Program-made: the position numbers and the translations under genes
Notes under the pieces: model-generated
The model's database searches: none
The model's input: only the letters and a program-made list of their open reading frames with translations
What the model was told of the DNA's origin: nothing
Shown: piece after piece, positions 17,726 through 26,676 of the stretch
How positions within the stretch are numbered: position 1 is the first letter of the stretch
How the letters are laid out: each line of letters starts with the position of its first letter
From: Aliivibrio wodanis
Lineage (GTDB): Bacteria > Pseudomonadota > Gammaproteobacteria > Enterobacterales > Vibrionaceae
Assembly (NCBI GenBank): GCA_000953695.1
Contig: LN554847.1
Span: forward strand, 1,119,801 to 1,183,800
Length of the DNA stretch: 64,000 nucleotides
Reading direction: 5' to 3'

Positions 17726-19096
17726 TTAAGTATTATGACTAAAAGAAGCGGTTCTAATTGAGGGTATGGTTGCTTTCTGCGATTTTACATGTTTCCAAAC
17801 CATAGGAGCAACCACTACAATCAACGCAATATTAGACAGTGGCATTGCCAACCAAACGCCATCAATACCAAACCAATGAGGCAATATAGCTAAAAATGGC
17901 AACTGAATTAGAATATTACTTATTGAGATAAGCATGGCTTTCCCTCCTTCATTTACTGACAAGAAATAAATAGTGGCCAATACAAGAATACCATCTAAAA
18001 ATAGAGCAAATAGGTGATACCGGATCCCTACAACAGTTTCAGCAACTAAGGCTTTATCTCCATTGGTAAACAATGCTGTAGTGAATTCTGGCGATATATT
18101 TAAAAGAGCCACCCAGCCAATACCTGTAATCACTACCCACTTTAAAGCCAACTTAAATATCTGATACACCTTGTCCGTTTCACGTGCGCCAAAATAGTAA
18201 CTGATCGGTGGTTGTGCCCCTTCAGCAATACCTTGAGCTAAAAAGTAATACAACATCATTAAGTAACCGACAATGGCATAGGCTCCAACTGTTGTTGCTG
18301 AGCCATAATGCATCATTAATCCATTATGAATCCCTACAACGAAGCTTCCATATAGGTACATCACCAATGCAGAAACACCTAACATCAATGATTGCTTTGC
18401 TTTGTTCCATGAGAAAAGAACTTCATTAAATGAAACTTGAATGCTTGAACGAGCAGTAAAGAAATAACCAATACCAAGCACTGTTACACATGACTGAGCA
18501 ATTAAAGTAGCTAATGCTGCACCATGAAGACCCCAACCTAAAACACCAATAAAAAGGTAATCTAAAACGATGTTAGTTAATGCCCCAGAAACTAATAAGA
18601 ACGTAGCAATATTTGGAGATTCATCATTACGCACTAACATAGGAACAGCTGTAGCACAGGCAGTAAAAAACCCGCCGAAAACTAATACATTGATATAGTC
18701 TTTCGCCAATTCATAATTCCGTCCTTCAGCACCTTGAAGTAATAATATACTATCTGAAAATACAATAATAAATGCGGTACAAACAGCACTTAATAAAACC
18801 AATAGCCAAAGACCTGTTGTTAACGTTATTTTAGTTTTACTAAGCTTATCCTCACCACGGTAAATCGACATAACACTGCCACTTCCCATACCGATCATTA
18901 CGCCTAATGCACCTAGTACGCAAATAACAGGCCACGCCATATTAATGCCAGCTAAGCCTTCAAAACCAATATAGTGTCCGACAAAAATCCCATCAATAAT
19001 TTGATATAGACCACTCACCACCATTGCAGCAATAGATGGTATAGCGTAACGCCAAAAAGTACGAGTGATGGATGATTCAGCATGAAATGTTGTCAT
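17726..19096 (-). CDS. MATE-family multidrug efflux transporter
   Basis: This approximately 457-residue inner-membrane antiporter has 12 predicted helices in two MatE halves (about residues 12-175 and 235-400). Landmarks are IPSIAAMVVSGLYQIIDGIFV near the start and the repeat-like ALVMYLYGSFVVG in the second half. MATE proteins export cationic compounds using Na+ or H+. I choose the ATG at 19096 (MTTFHAESS) because GAGG lies 5 nt upstream. The in-frame ATG at 19168 adds 24 residues that do not look like part of the family. Confidence 0.9.
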   Translation of the reverse strand: MTTFHAESSITRTFWRYAIPSIAAMVVSGLYQIIDGIFVGHYIGFEGLAGINMAWPVICVLGALGVMIGMGSGSVMSIYRGEDKLSKTKITLTTGLWLLVLLSAVCTAFIIVFSDSILLLQGAEGRNYELAKDYINVLVFGGFFTACATAVPMLVRNDESPNIATFLLVSGALTNIVLDYLFIGVLGWGLHGAALATLIAQSCVTVLGIGYFFTARSSIQVSFNEVLFSWNKAKQSLMLGVSALVMYLYGSFVVGIHNGLMMHYGSATTVGAYAIVGYLMMLYYFLAQGIAEGAQPPISYYFGARETDKVYQIFKLALKWVVITGIGWVALLNISPEFTTALFTNGDKALVAETVVGIRYHLFALFLDGILVLATIYFLSVNEGGKAMLISISNILIQLPFLAILPHWFGIDGVWLAMPLSNIALIVVVAPMVWKHVKSQKATIPSIRTASFSHNT

Positions 19097-19190
19097 ATTA
19101 ACCTCAGTAACAACAAAGAATTTCGCGAGTCTATAACAGATTTTAAGATTGTAAAAGTTAGTATCCATCCGGTTTTAAGATAGAATGGTG

Positions 19191-19260
19191 CTAATACCGA
19201 TGCAATTATTAAGTGACTCAACCAGTAACAATGATTAGATAATTACTGGAATTGGTATAA
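19191..19260. repeat. Palindromic intergenic repeat element
   Basis: The 70-bp unit begins CTAATACCGATGCAATTATT and ends with ATTGGTATAA, so its ends are imperfect inverted repeats. An inner stem pairs CCAGTAA (19222-19228) with TTACTGG (19243-19249). It lies in the gap between divergent MATE and deaminase genes. A related unit is found at 63071-63123, suggesting a dispersed ERIC-like or MITE-like family. Confidence 0.55.
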
Positions 19261-19372
19261 TTATTGATTATCTGTCTTGACTCACTCAAAGTATGTTATA
19301 AGCTTATGAAATAAATACTATTCTTGATGTATATAGATATTCTTAATGTATATAGAAACAAAGGGCAATATT

Positions 19373-19816
19373 ATGGTAACTAAATGGGCAAAACGATTTT
19401 TCCAAATGGCAGAATTAGTCGGTTCGTGGAGTAAAGATCCTTCAACACAGGTTGGTGCAGTGATCACTAAGCATAACCGTATTGTTTCTGTTGGGTTTAA
19501 TGGCTACCCACATGGCGTCTCAGACAGTGCAGATACTGATGATCGAGAACTGAAATACTTAAAAACACTTCACGCTGAAGAAAATGCAATTTTATTTGCT
19601 AAGCGAGATTTGGAAGGCTGTGATATTTGGGTTACTCACTTTCCTTGCCCTAATTGCGCAGCAAAGATCATTCAGACTGATATTTCAAAGGTATATTGCC
19701 CAGAACAAACTGAAGATTTCTTATCTCGTTGGGGTGAGAAGATTCAGATCAGCCAAGATATGTTTGCTCAGGCTGGCGTAGAGGTGACATGGCTACCATT
19801 AGACGCACTTAAATAA
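19373..19816 (+). CDS. dCMP deaminase-like zinc enzyme
   Basis: This 147-residue cytidine/deoxycytidylate deaminase-fold protein has zinc ligands in HAEENAI (catalytic Glu) and PCPNCAAKI. The N-terminal SKDPSTQVGAVI and VGFNGYPHGV are typical of dCMP deaminases, which make dUMP for thymidylate synthesis. The start at 19373 (MVTKWAKRF) has AAGGG 7 nt upstream; the earlier ATG (19346) is less likely. Phage-like and cellular dCMP deaminases share these motifs. It is flanked by transporter and channel genes, so context says nothing about the substrate. Confidence 0.85.
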   Translation: MVTKWAKRFFQMAELVGSWSKDPSTQVGAVITKHNRIVSVGFNGYPHGVSDSADTDDRELKYLKTLHAEENAILFAKRDLEGCDIWVTHFPCPNCAAKIIQTDISKVYCPEQTEDFLSRWGEKIQISQDMFAQAGVEVTWLPLDALK

Positions 19817-19826
19817 AGATAAATAT

Positions 19827-19873
19827 ATCCTGTCTTGAGACAAGGCTAGGCTTAAGCGATTTCAAGACAGGAT
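19827..19873. terminator. Hairpin between convergent genes
   Basis: ATCCTGTCTTGA (19827-19838) pairs perfectly with TCAAGACAGGAT (19862-19873) across a 23-nt loop. It follows the deaminase stop and precedes the MscS-type stop, consistent with a shared terminator; U-tracts are weak. Confidence 0.6.
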
Positions 19874-19912
19874 TTCAAACCATTAATTACAACTATATAG
19901 ATGCCGATGTAG

Positions 19913-20767
19913 TTACGATTTTTCTTTAAGCTCTTTAGGAAACTTCACCTCATACATTTCCATAAAATCTTGTCGAATTAACTGCTCTAAATGCGATGCC
20001 TTTTCTGTTGGACAAAAGATCATGTAATGTACTTTTTGATCACCCATTGACGTGGTTGTAATATGAATATGAGGTTCAGCTCCTGGTAAATCGACTCCTG
20101 CATGTTTCTCTATTACGCCATTGTAACGCTTTGCCACCTCAATAAACTCTTCACAGTGTGCATCAATTTTTTGTAATAACTCAGGAAGCATTGGGTATAG
20201 GTTATCAAACTCTCTCACACAGATAGAAAAGTTATGATAAACATAGCGCTTCATGAAGTTGAGATTTTTAACTGGGTAAGTAAAGAACATACTGTTGGGA
20301 AGAGTGGCTGTTTTTCCAGTGTAATCGTATTGTCCATGGTGTAAATCAATTTCTTGGATCACTGTTGCCATCATATTGTGTTCGATCACCTCACCACATA
20401 ATGTGCCAACTTCTATCCAGTCTCCAATTCTAAAAGAACGCGAACTCGCACGCTGGATTGATCCAGTAAAACAGAGAATGATTTCTTTAGAGGCCACCAC
20501 TAGTGCCACAGCGATCGCTGTAACTGATAAAGCAAATTCATTAATCTCTGATTGCCAAAGAATAAATAGAATAACAACAATGAAAGTGAATGAGCCGTTT
20601 TTTGTCCGGGAGATCCATTTTCGCTGATCTTCGGTTAAAAAAGGAATATCCCCTCTAATCCGTTTAACTGCATAATGACGCAATAGAAAAATAAAGCTAA
20701 TAATTAACACACTAAAAATCATCTTATGCGTTAATAAAAAATCCATGACCAATAACAGTCTCTCCAC
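19913..20767 (-). CDS. MscS-family mechanosensitive channel
   Basis: This 284-residue inner-membrane protein has helices at about 8-28, 56-72 and 78-100. The pore-lining helix resembles MscS (TAIAVALVVASKEIILCFTGSIQRASSRSFRIGDWIEVG, about residues 82-120), leading into the beta domain that begins RIGDWIEVGTLCGEVIEHN. The alpha/beta C-terminal domain follows. Channels of this family release solutes on hypo-osmotic shock. The length matches E. coli MscS (286). Confidence 0.87.
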   Translation of the reverse strand: MERLLLVMDFLLTHKMIFSVLIISFIFLLRHYAVKRIRGDIPFLTEDQRKWISRTKNGSFTFIVVILFILWQSEINEFALSVTAIAVALVVASKEIILCFTGSIQRASSRSFRIGDWIEVGTLCGEVIEHNMMATVIQEIDLHHGQYDYTGKTATLPNSMFFTYPVKNLNFMKRYVYHNFSICVREFDNLYPMLPELLQKIDAHCEEFIEVAKRYNGVIEKHAGVDLPGAEPHIHITTTSMGDQKVHYMIFCPTEKASHLEQLIRQDFMEMYEVKFPKELKEKS

Positions 20768-20901
20768 GCTAACCCCTCACTCTACTGCTGAATTACATAA
20801 TATCAGCAGTAAATATCCCATAGGCTAGCGATAATTTCACCCCTATCTCTCTATTTCCTCGAACTTAGTTCACTTTATAGTAACCAATTTATCTAAACCG
20901 A

Positions 20902-21096
20902 TTAAGAATACGTCACATTAGAGCATTCGCCTTCAATAATCTTCGCTTCTTTATCTTCTGTAGAATTTACTTTCTTACTGTGTGTTTTCGATATAAAGAA
21001 CCCAACAATACTCAATCCAACCGCAAAAAATAGACTTGAAAGCAATACAAAAAAACCAACAAACAAAGCAACAATCGTAGCAAATAACTGTTTCAT
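20902..21096 (-). CDS. Small membrane protein, unknown function
   Basis: This 64-residue protein has one long hydrophobic segment (about residues 5-35) after MKQ and a charged tail with KEAKIIEGECSNV. A GAGAG sequence lies 6-7 nt before the ATG, supporting translation. I recognise no family. The IIEGE tail recurs in small hypothetical membrane proteins, but that is an impression only. Confidence 0.5.
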   Translation of the reverse strand: MKQLFATIVALFVGFFVLLSSLFFAVGLSIVGFFISKTHSKKVNSTEDKEAKIIEGECSNVTYS

Positions 21097-21401
21097 ATTT
21101 TAACTCTCTTTCATGAATGAAATGCTACTTTAACATTTCAATTCTGAACAGAAGATGAACAAGGTATTCACATCCAAAACATCATACCCAATAAAGTAAC
21201 AGGCAGCCAAAAAACCCAACAAATCAACATAAAAATCTACAATTTCAGATAGATCACAAAATAATAATCTACATATCTAGAATATTATTTTTAGAAACAG
21301 TTATTGATTCGTATCAAACCCTCTAAACCAGATTAACGCAGAATACCACTAAATGGTTAATCACTTACAATTTCTAATCTTAACTTTTAAACGAGGTAAT
21401 T
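21097..21401. other. Intergenic region upstream of the yjiH operon
   Basis: This 305-bp AT-rich stretch has no convincing open frame on either strand. Its one clear signal is the FNR-type box at 21304-21317, annotated separately. A CRP half-site-like ATCACA is present near 21251 but has no second half. Confidence 0.6.
21304..21317. promoter_or_regulatory. Perfect FNR-type box upstream of yjiH
   Basis: TTGATTCGTATCAA is an exact match to the FNR consensus TTGAT-N4-ATCAA. It is centred about 91 bp before the yjiH start codon. FNR senses oxygen loss, so anaerobic control of the downstream operon is implied. Confidence 0.75.
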
Positions 21402-22139
21402 ATGACTCAATCGACTGACAAAGATTCTAAAGTCGGTATTGGCAGCTACGTGGCTCTCGCCTTCGCTGTTGTGTTCTTTTCTGGCTTAATGCAGTCTAAC
21501 GAATGGTATGGCGTTCTCGACTTTACAACACTAAATGGCTCTTTTGGTAAAGTTGCTTATTCTGTTTCTGAAACTGCAGATGGCGTTCAAGCAGCAACAA
21601 CCTCTTTGCGTGGTAAAGGCGGTAGTGGTGCTCGTGACGGTTTCATCTTTGCATTAACTCTTATCCCTACCGTGATGTTTGCATTAGGTATGATCAACGT
21701 TCTTGAGCATTACGGTGCACTTAACGCGGCTCGTAAACTGCTTACTCCTCTTCTACGTCCTTTAATGGGTATTCCGGGTAACTCTGGTTTGGCTTTAATT
21801 GCCTCATTACAAAGTACTGATGCGGGTGCTGCAATGACTCGTCAATTAAAAGACGAAAAACATTTAAATAAGCGCGAAACAGACATCTTCACTATGTTCC
21901 AATTCACTGCTGGTGCAGCAATTGTAAACTTCTTCTCGTCTGGTGCGGTGCTATTCACGTTAACAAACCCTGATGGTTCTTTAGCGGTTCCATCTTCTAT
22001 TGGCCTAGCGGTTATTGTGATGTTTGCTTTCAAATTTGTTGGCGCAAACTTATTCCGTATTTACCTAAACATTACCGAAGGTAAAGAAGGCCAAGACAGC
22101 GATAAGCAAGACAAGAAAATGACTGAGGAGACAGCGTAA
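21402..22139 (+). CDS. yjiH: YjiH-family membrane protein (nucleoside-recognition/Gate domain)
   Basis: This 245-residue inner-membrane protein has about five hydrophobic segments. A central Gate (nucleoside recognition) domain carries ALNAARKLLTPLLRPLMGIPGNSGLAL and STDAGAAMTRQL. In E. coli yjiH-yjiG precede iadA, encoding isoaspartyl dipeptidase. Here an M20 peptidase takes that place, so a role in peptide or amino-acid conjugate uptake is inferred. TAA overlaps the next ATG by one base. Confidence 0.85.
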   Translation: MTQSTDKDSKVGIGSYVALAFAVVFFSGLMQSNEWYGVLDFTTLNGSFGKVAYSVSETADGVQAATTSLRGKGGSGARDGFIFALTLIPTVMFALGMINVLEHYGALNAARKLLTPLLRPLMGIPGNSGLALIASLQSTDAGAAMTRQLKDEKHLNKRETDIFTMFQFTAGAAIVNFFSSGAVLFTLTNPDGSLAVPSSIGLAVIVMFAFKFVGANLFRIYLNITEGKEGQDSDKQDKKMTEETA

Positions 22140-22606
22140 TGAGCGACGTTAAAGCGAAAAAACCAATGGTGACTGACATCTTCGTTGAAGGCGCTAAAAA
22201 AGGCTGGGTTATTGCAACCACTTCGACGGTTCCTAACGTACTAATGGCGTTTGTTATCATTAAAGCACTTCAGATCACTGGTGCACTTGAACTAATGGGA
22301 ACTCTGTTCTCTCCTATCATGGCTGTCTTTGGTTTACCGGGTGAAGCTGCTGCAGTATTAATTGGCGCATGGATGTCAATGGGCGGCGCGGTTGGTGTAG
22401 TTATTACATTGTTTGACCAAGGTATTTTAGATGGTAACCACATTGCCATTCTTGCACCTGCAATTTACCTAATGGGCTCACAAGTACAGTATATGGGCCG
22501 CATCATGGGTCCTATCGGTACTGAAGGCCGCTATATCCCAGTAATGATCGCAATTTCAGTATTAAACGCATTCGGTGCTATGTTTGTTATGAACATGATT
22601 CTATAA
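22139..22606 (+). CDS. yjiG: YjiG-family membrane protein (Gate domain)
   Basis: This 155-residue protein has four hydrophobic segments and a second Gate-type domain (LFSPIMAVFGLPGEAAAVLIGAWMSMGGAVG, about residues 58-90). YjiH and YjiG are small and complementary, and probably form one transporter together. Its start overlaps the yjiH stop and it ends 9 nt before the peptidase, so all three genes should be cotranscribed. Confidence 0.85.
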   Translation: MSDVKAKKPMVTDIFVEGAKKGWVIATTSTVPNVLMAFVIIKALQITGALELMGTLFSPIMAVFGLPGEAAAVLIGAWMSMGGAVGVVITLFDQGILDGNHIAILAPAIYLMGSQVQYMGRIMGPIGTEGRYIPVMIAISVLNAFGAMFVMNMIL

Positions 22607-22615
22607 GGACTCAAA

Positions 22616-23740
22616 ATGAATTTTTCTCTAAACGATTATCTAGAAGAGCTACGCCCATTAATTGATGTGGATTGCGGTACGTATACCGTTGAAGGCATCG
22701 AAGTAATTGCTAATCATATGGCTGCAAAATACGAAGCAATGAACGGCTGGTCTGTTAAGCGCATTGATTGTGGTAAAGCAGGCGTTGGTCTTGAAGTTCG
22801 TAACAAACCAGATGCCGAACATATTGATGTGATGATGATTGGTCACATGGATACGGTGTTCCCGGTAGGTACAGCGGCAGAGCGCCCAATGTCTATGGAT
22901 GCTGAAAAAGCGTATGGCCCTGGTGTTTCTGATATGAAATCGGGTCTATTAAACGTGGTATATGCGCTGCGTAATCTAGACCAAGCGGTATTAGATAAGC
23001 TATCAATCTGCGTTTGCATGAATCCAGATGAAGAGACGGGTTCTTTAGATTCAGTGGATTGGATCCAAGAAACAGCTAAGAAAGCGAAAAATGTATTAGT
23101 CGCAGAAGCAGCTCGTGCAGATGGTGGCTTAGTTAAAGCTCGTAAAGGTATGGCTCGCTACAAAATGACCTTCAATGGTAAAGCAGCTCATGCTGGTAAC
23201 GAACCTGAAAATGGTCGCAGTGCTATCACTGAAATGGCCAACTGGATCTTAGCCGCAAACGCAATGACAAACTTTGAATCGGGCACGACATTAAATGTTG
23301 GTGTGGTTTCTGGTGGTGCTGGCGCAAACATCGTTCCTGATTTAGCAACGGCGATTGTGGATGTTCGTTTCTGGGATAACGCAGAATACGATCAAGTAGA
23401 TACTACGCTAAACGGCATGATTGAAACGCCATTTGTTGACGGTGTCACTATCACTCTAGAGCGTGAAGCGTACAAACCATCAATGGTACCATCTGATTTA
23501 ACTGAATCATTAATGGCGATGATTGAAGAATCAGCTCAAGAGCTAAACATTGATATTAACTGGAAAGAAGTGGGCGGCGGCTCTGATGCTAACAACACTG
23601 CAATCTTAGGTGTTCCAACATTAGATGGTTTAGGGCCAATCGGTGCAGGTTTCCACAGTGCTGATGAGTACTTGTTGCTTGAATCAATCGAACCACGTAT
23701 CAAGTTGTTGATGAGTGTACTGACTAAACTGGCTAAGTAG
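22616..23740 (+). CDS. M20-family metallopeptidase (glutamate carboxypeptidase-like)
   Basis: This 374-residue cytoplasmic di-zinc hydrolase has metal ligands and catalytic residues in GHMDTVFP, GVSDMKSG, NPDEETGS, LVAEAARADGG and, near the end, GAGFHSADEY. The M20 dimerisation domain sits around residues 180-290 (MTFNGKAAHAGNEPENGRSA). The sequence resembles carboxypeptidase G2-type enzymes, which remove C-terminal glutamate from peptides or folate-like conjugates. As the last gene of the yjiHG operon it probably cleaves whatever the two membrane proteins import. Confidence 0.9.
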   Translation: MNFSLNDYLEELRPLIDVDCGTYTVEGIEVIANHMAAKYEAMNGWSVKRIDCGKAGVGLEVRNKPDAEHIDVMMIGHMDTVFPVGTAAERPMSMDAEKAYGPGVSDMKSGLLNVVYALRNLDQAVLDKLSICVCMNPDEETGSLDSVDWIQETAKKAKNVLVAEAARADGGLVKARKGMARYKMTFNGKAAHAGNEPENGRSAITEMANWILAANAMTNFESGTTLNVGVVSGGAGANIVPDLATAIVDVRFWDNAEYDQVDTTLNGMIETPFVDGVTITLEREAYKPSMVPSDLTESLMAMIEESAQELNIDINWKEVGGGSDANNTAILGVPTLDGLGPIGAGFHSADEYLLLESIEPRIKLLMSVLTKLAK

Positions 23741-23766
23741 CTCTCTACTTATTCGTGATTCAAAAT

Positions 23767-23801
23767 AAAAACAGCGAGCCTAAGTGCTCGCTGTTTTTTT
23801 G
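23767..23801. terminator. Rho-independent terminator after the M20 peptidase gene
   Basis: AACAGCGAGC pairs with GCTCGCTGTT across CTAAGT, with TTTTTTT following. A-residues on the other side make it usable for the convergent gene as well. Confidence 0.92.
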
Positions 23802-23829
23802 TTTCATTTTCCCAAAAAAAATTTATCGG

Positions 23830-24933
23830 CTAAAGAATGATACCAACGGTTTTCTCTTCAATTTTAAGTACACTTGATTTCGATTTAGAAGAGTTATTAG
23901 TTATACGAGCTTGCTTCTTTTTTCGTAAAATATCTAGACGAGAAACAGACTCACCGCTAATGCTTGTCGCATAAGACTTCTTCGAACCTACTTTTGTAAT
24001 ACGAACCACTCCGATATACAGCTCTTCAGCACCTAAAGACTCACCAGTATATGGATCAATTATATTCTCACCGACACGATAAACATCAAAATAGTCACCT
24101 ACTCGTATATTTTTTCCACCTTCACCAATAATGATTTGTGTGTTGTTCGTCATAACAATACGAATTGGAAATATATGGCTGTGAACATCTTTAAACAGCT
24201 TTTCTGATGCCCAGCGTTCCAGTAAAGTAGAGACTTCATGCGAACTTGATGTTGTTCGTTGTGAGTTCGATGAAACAATCTGACCTGTTGATACTTTTAA
24301 CACTTTATATTCAACGTTTACGACTGAGTATTTAGTACTTATCGTTGAACTTTCACCTGTTAATTCAACAACTTTCGTTGTTTTACTAGAAGATGTAGCA
24401 GCACGAGTTACATTAACAGTCAGAATATAATCAGCCTCTTTGCTATTTTGTAAAATCGCAAATTTTCTAGCTTGAACAAATCGAGACTCTAAGTTTGTGT
24501 GAAACTGATCGGCATACTTACCTTTAACATCAAGGAAGAGCGTCTTTCGATTATCTATACTTTGCTGATCTTTTCTCTTATTAATCTCACGCTGACTTAA
24601 TTCAAATTTCACATTCAAGCGGGCTTCACACTCATTACTTGCACAGACAACATCAATAATGTCATACGAACTTACTCGACCAGAAAATTGCTGCTTAGAA
24701 CCTGTATCTGAAGATTCAGAAAACTCTAAAGCATCCTCTGTCTCTTTTGCTACTAATTTGCTTATGGTGTCCGAAGAAACAGTAACGCCAAACTGTTGTC
24801 TTACTGCTTCCGAAATAGCATCATTTATGGCTTCAGTACGACTAATACCATAGCCAACAACTTCTCGTTGGACTTCAACAGCTGATACGCTAATAGAGAA
24901 TAAAATCAGCACCGTTGATAAAAACTTCTTCAT
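23830..24933 (-). CDS. FlgT/CsgG-like periplasmic protein
   Basis: This 367-residue protein starts with a signal peptide (MKKFLSTVLILFSISVSA). The N-terminal domain resembles FlgT-N/LPP20 (VVGYGISRTEAINDAISEAVRQQFGV). The middle resembles the CsgG/FlgT-M nucleotide-binding-like fold (DYILTVNVTRAA, STGQIVSSNSQRTTSS). The C-terminus has FlgT-like small beta repeats (VGDYFDVYRVGENIIDPYTGESLG). True FlgT builds the outer H-ring of Vibrio flagella, but no flagellar genes are near. It is last in a row of four envelope genes, suggesting a related but different outer-membrane assembly. Confidence 0.65.
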   Translation of the reverse strand: MKKFLSTVLILFSISVSAVEVQREVVGYGISRTEAINDAISEAVRQQFGVTVSSDTISKLVAKETEDALEFSESSDTGSKQQFSGRVSSYDIIDVVCASNECEARLNVKFELSQREINKRKDQQSIDNRKTLFLDVKGKYADQFHTNLESRFVQARKFAILQNSKEADYILTVNVTRAATSSSKTTKVVELTGESSTISTKYSVVNVEYKVLKVSTGQIVSSNSQRTTSSSHEVSTLLERWASEKLFKDVHSHIFPIRIVMTNNTQIIIGEGGKNIRVGDYFDVYRVGENIIDPYTGESLGAEELYIGVVRITKVGSKKSYATSISGESVSRLDILRKKKQARITNNSSKSKSSVLKIEEKTVGIIL

Positions 24934-24987
24934 TATATTTCCTTAAAATAGCAATCAAGATCAACCTTGATAACTAAAATGTAACAA

Positions 24988-26556
24988 TTAAAATTGTGCA
25001 TCACCTAGCTCTGGAGATTCGGTATAAATATTCTTCTGACCATTAACTGATTTAGAGGTAGGCATGATTTTAGGTTGCACTTTAACTTCAATTATTTTCT
25101 TGGTAAAAGCCCCTTTTGAACTCTCTATTTTACGCTGCTTCGCATCTTGCAGAGGGCTCCAAATTGCGTATGAATAGTACGAAATCTGCTTTGGGTTGAA
25201 TGGGTTGTAGAAAGACATAGTGTTAGTTTTAACACCTTTCAACGACAATTTATCAACTTTAGATTGAACCGTTACCTTAGTGTCCGTTGTTGAGTTAATT
25301 TGAGTATCTTCAATATCAATACTATCCAATGAACAATCTAAATAGTTCGCTACTGCTTTTTTTGTTAATGAAACTTCATCCAAAACTTCAATGCTTACTT
25401 TTACTTTTAGATTAACTAAGCGATAAAGTTCATTCATTGCATAAGTTGTTGCTCTTTTCTTAGCTATTTTTTTATACGTTCGCATCTCAGCGGAATTACT
25501 TGAACGTTTATTTACTGATTCATATGAAACTGAAATTACTGTTGGATAACCATTATTATCATAAACAAGGTGCGAGCCAATAACAGTCTCATCTTGTTTT
25601 TTATTTACCAAATAACGAACGTATTGACTCGTAGAATTGAACTGCTTGTATTCGCCATCTGGTGTTTTAAACGTTCGTGAGATTGGTTTAAATGTTTTTG
25701 GTAAGTTCCAAGCATTAGGGTCAAAATCTCCACGAGCCTTAGTGACATATTGGATCATTTCATGAGCAGGCGTTGTTTTTACAATAACAACACCAACTGA
25801 AACTGCACCATCTTCTTGCTCTGCCATAAATACTTTCTGAACAAAAAAAGAGGAAATCCCACGCCAGCCAGTCTCAATATTCACAGAATTCTTTAGCGAA
25901 TCTTCTAGAATAGTTTGCTTATCTTTAATTGCCGTTTCTCTCATAGCTTGATCGATGGCTTCTTGAGATACCCCTTCAGCTGACAACTTATCTCTAAACG
26001 CTATTTCAGCCAATTGAATTAACTTTTCTTGCACTAGCTGCTTTTGAGCACTCGCACTAGTTGGACAGATATAATCACTGAAATCAGGAACACTTTCGGA
26101 GAGTGTTGAAATTCGGTCACTTGTCACAGCGGCGCGACCTTCTAATGCTACTTTTTCAATGGCATTCTCAAATGCTTGTTCAAATGTTCTGCGTACAGTG
26201 CGCATCGTTAAATCTGAACTTCTAGACGTTGCGATACCAAAGTGCATTTGTGCGTAATTCACACCATCATCATTTTCAGTCATTGACTCAAAATCACTAC
26301 CAAGTGGACTACTAAGCCAATCCTCATATTGCTCTTCAATAAACCCTTCAGAATCACTCACAGTATCAATCACAAGATCAACTTCAGACTCTGATACTTC
26401 AATGGCAGTAGAGTCATTAACAATAATATTGTTTATTTGTTCCTCTGCATCGATAATCTTTTGTACATCAACTTCAGTTTCTAGAGGCTCATCAAAAGCA
26501 TAAGTATTACTCGTAACTAAAAGTATCCCTAAAGCCATTGGTGCTAATTTATTCAT
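24988..26556 (-). CDS. Exported protein, DUF6844-like
   Basis: This 522-residue protein has a signal peptide (MNKLAPMALGILLVTSNTYA) followed by an acidic segment (about 20-75) that looks disordered. A long mixed alpha/beta region comes next, and the tail is lysine-rich (IEVKVQPKIMPTSKS). I assign it to DUF6844 from memory of proteins that accompany COG3014 and LpoB-like genes; this is tentative. No catalytic motif is visible. It is separated from the LpoB-like gene by a terminator but only 54 nt from the FlgT-like gene, so those two are probably cotranscribed. Confidence 0.5.
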   Translation of the reverse strand: MNKLAPMALGILLVTSNTYAFDEPLETEVDVQKIIDAEEQINNIIVNDSTAIEVSESEVDLVIDTVSDSEGFIEEQYEDWLSSPLGSDFESMTENDDGVNYAQMHFGIATSRSSDLTMRTVRRTFEQAFENAIEKVALEGRAAVTSDRISTLSESVPDFSDYICPTSASAQKQLVQEKLIQLAEIAFRDKLSAEGVSQEAIDQAMRETAIKDKQTILEDSLKNSVNIETGWRGISSFFVQKVFMAEQEDGAVSVGVVIVKTTPAHEMIQYVTKARGDFDPNAWNLPKTFKPISRTFKTPDGEYKQFNSTSQYVRYLVNKKQDETVIGSHLVYDNNGYPTVISVSYESVNKRSSNSAEMRTYKKIAKKRATTYAMNELYRLVNLKVKVSIEVLDEVSLTKKAVANYLDCSLDSIDIEDTQINSTTDTKVTVQSKVDKLSLKGVKTNTMSFYNPFNPKQISYYSYAIWSPLQDAKQRKIESSKGAFTKKIIEVKVQPKIMPTSKSVNGQKNIYTESPELGDAQF

Positions 26557-26633
26557 ATTTCAATGCCCTATACCAACTAACACTATCTCTAATAAACCCT
26601 GTAAGCCTTAATGATAGCCATATTGTATTCTTT

Positions 26634-26660
26634 AAAAAAAGGGGAGCATAGCTCACCCTT
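26634..26660 (-). terminator. Rho-independent terminator after the LpoB-like gene
   Basis: On the minus strand GGGTGAGC-TAT-GCTCCCC is followed by TTTTTTT. It lies between the LpoB-like stop and the DUF6844-like start, dividing the four-gene set into two units. Confidence 0.88.
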
Positions 26661-26676
26661 AAACATCTTTAATCAA

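Noticed and set aside
23830-24933. True flagellar FlgT
   Set aside because: Domain order is similar, but no flgO, flgP or other flagellar gene is nearby, and the neighbours are LpoB- and COG3014-type.
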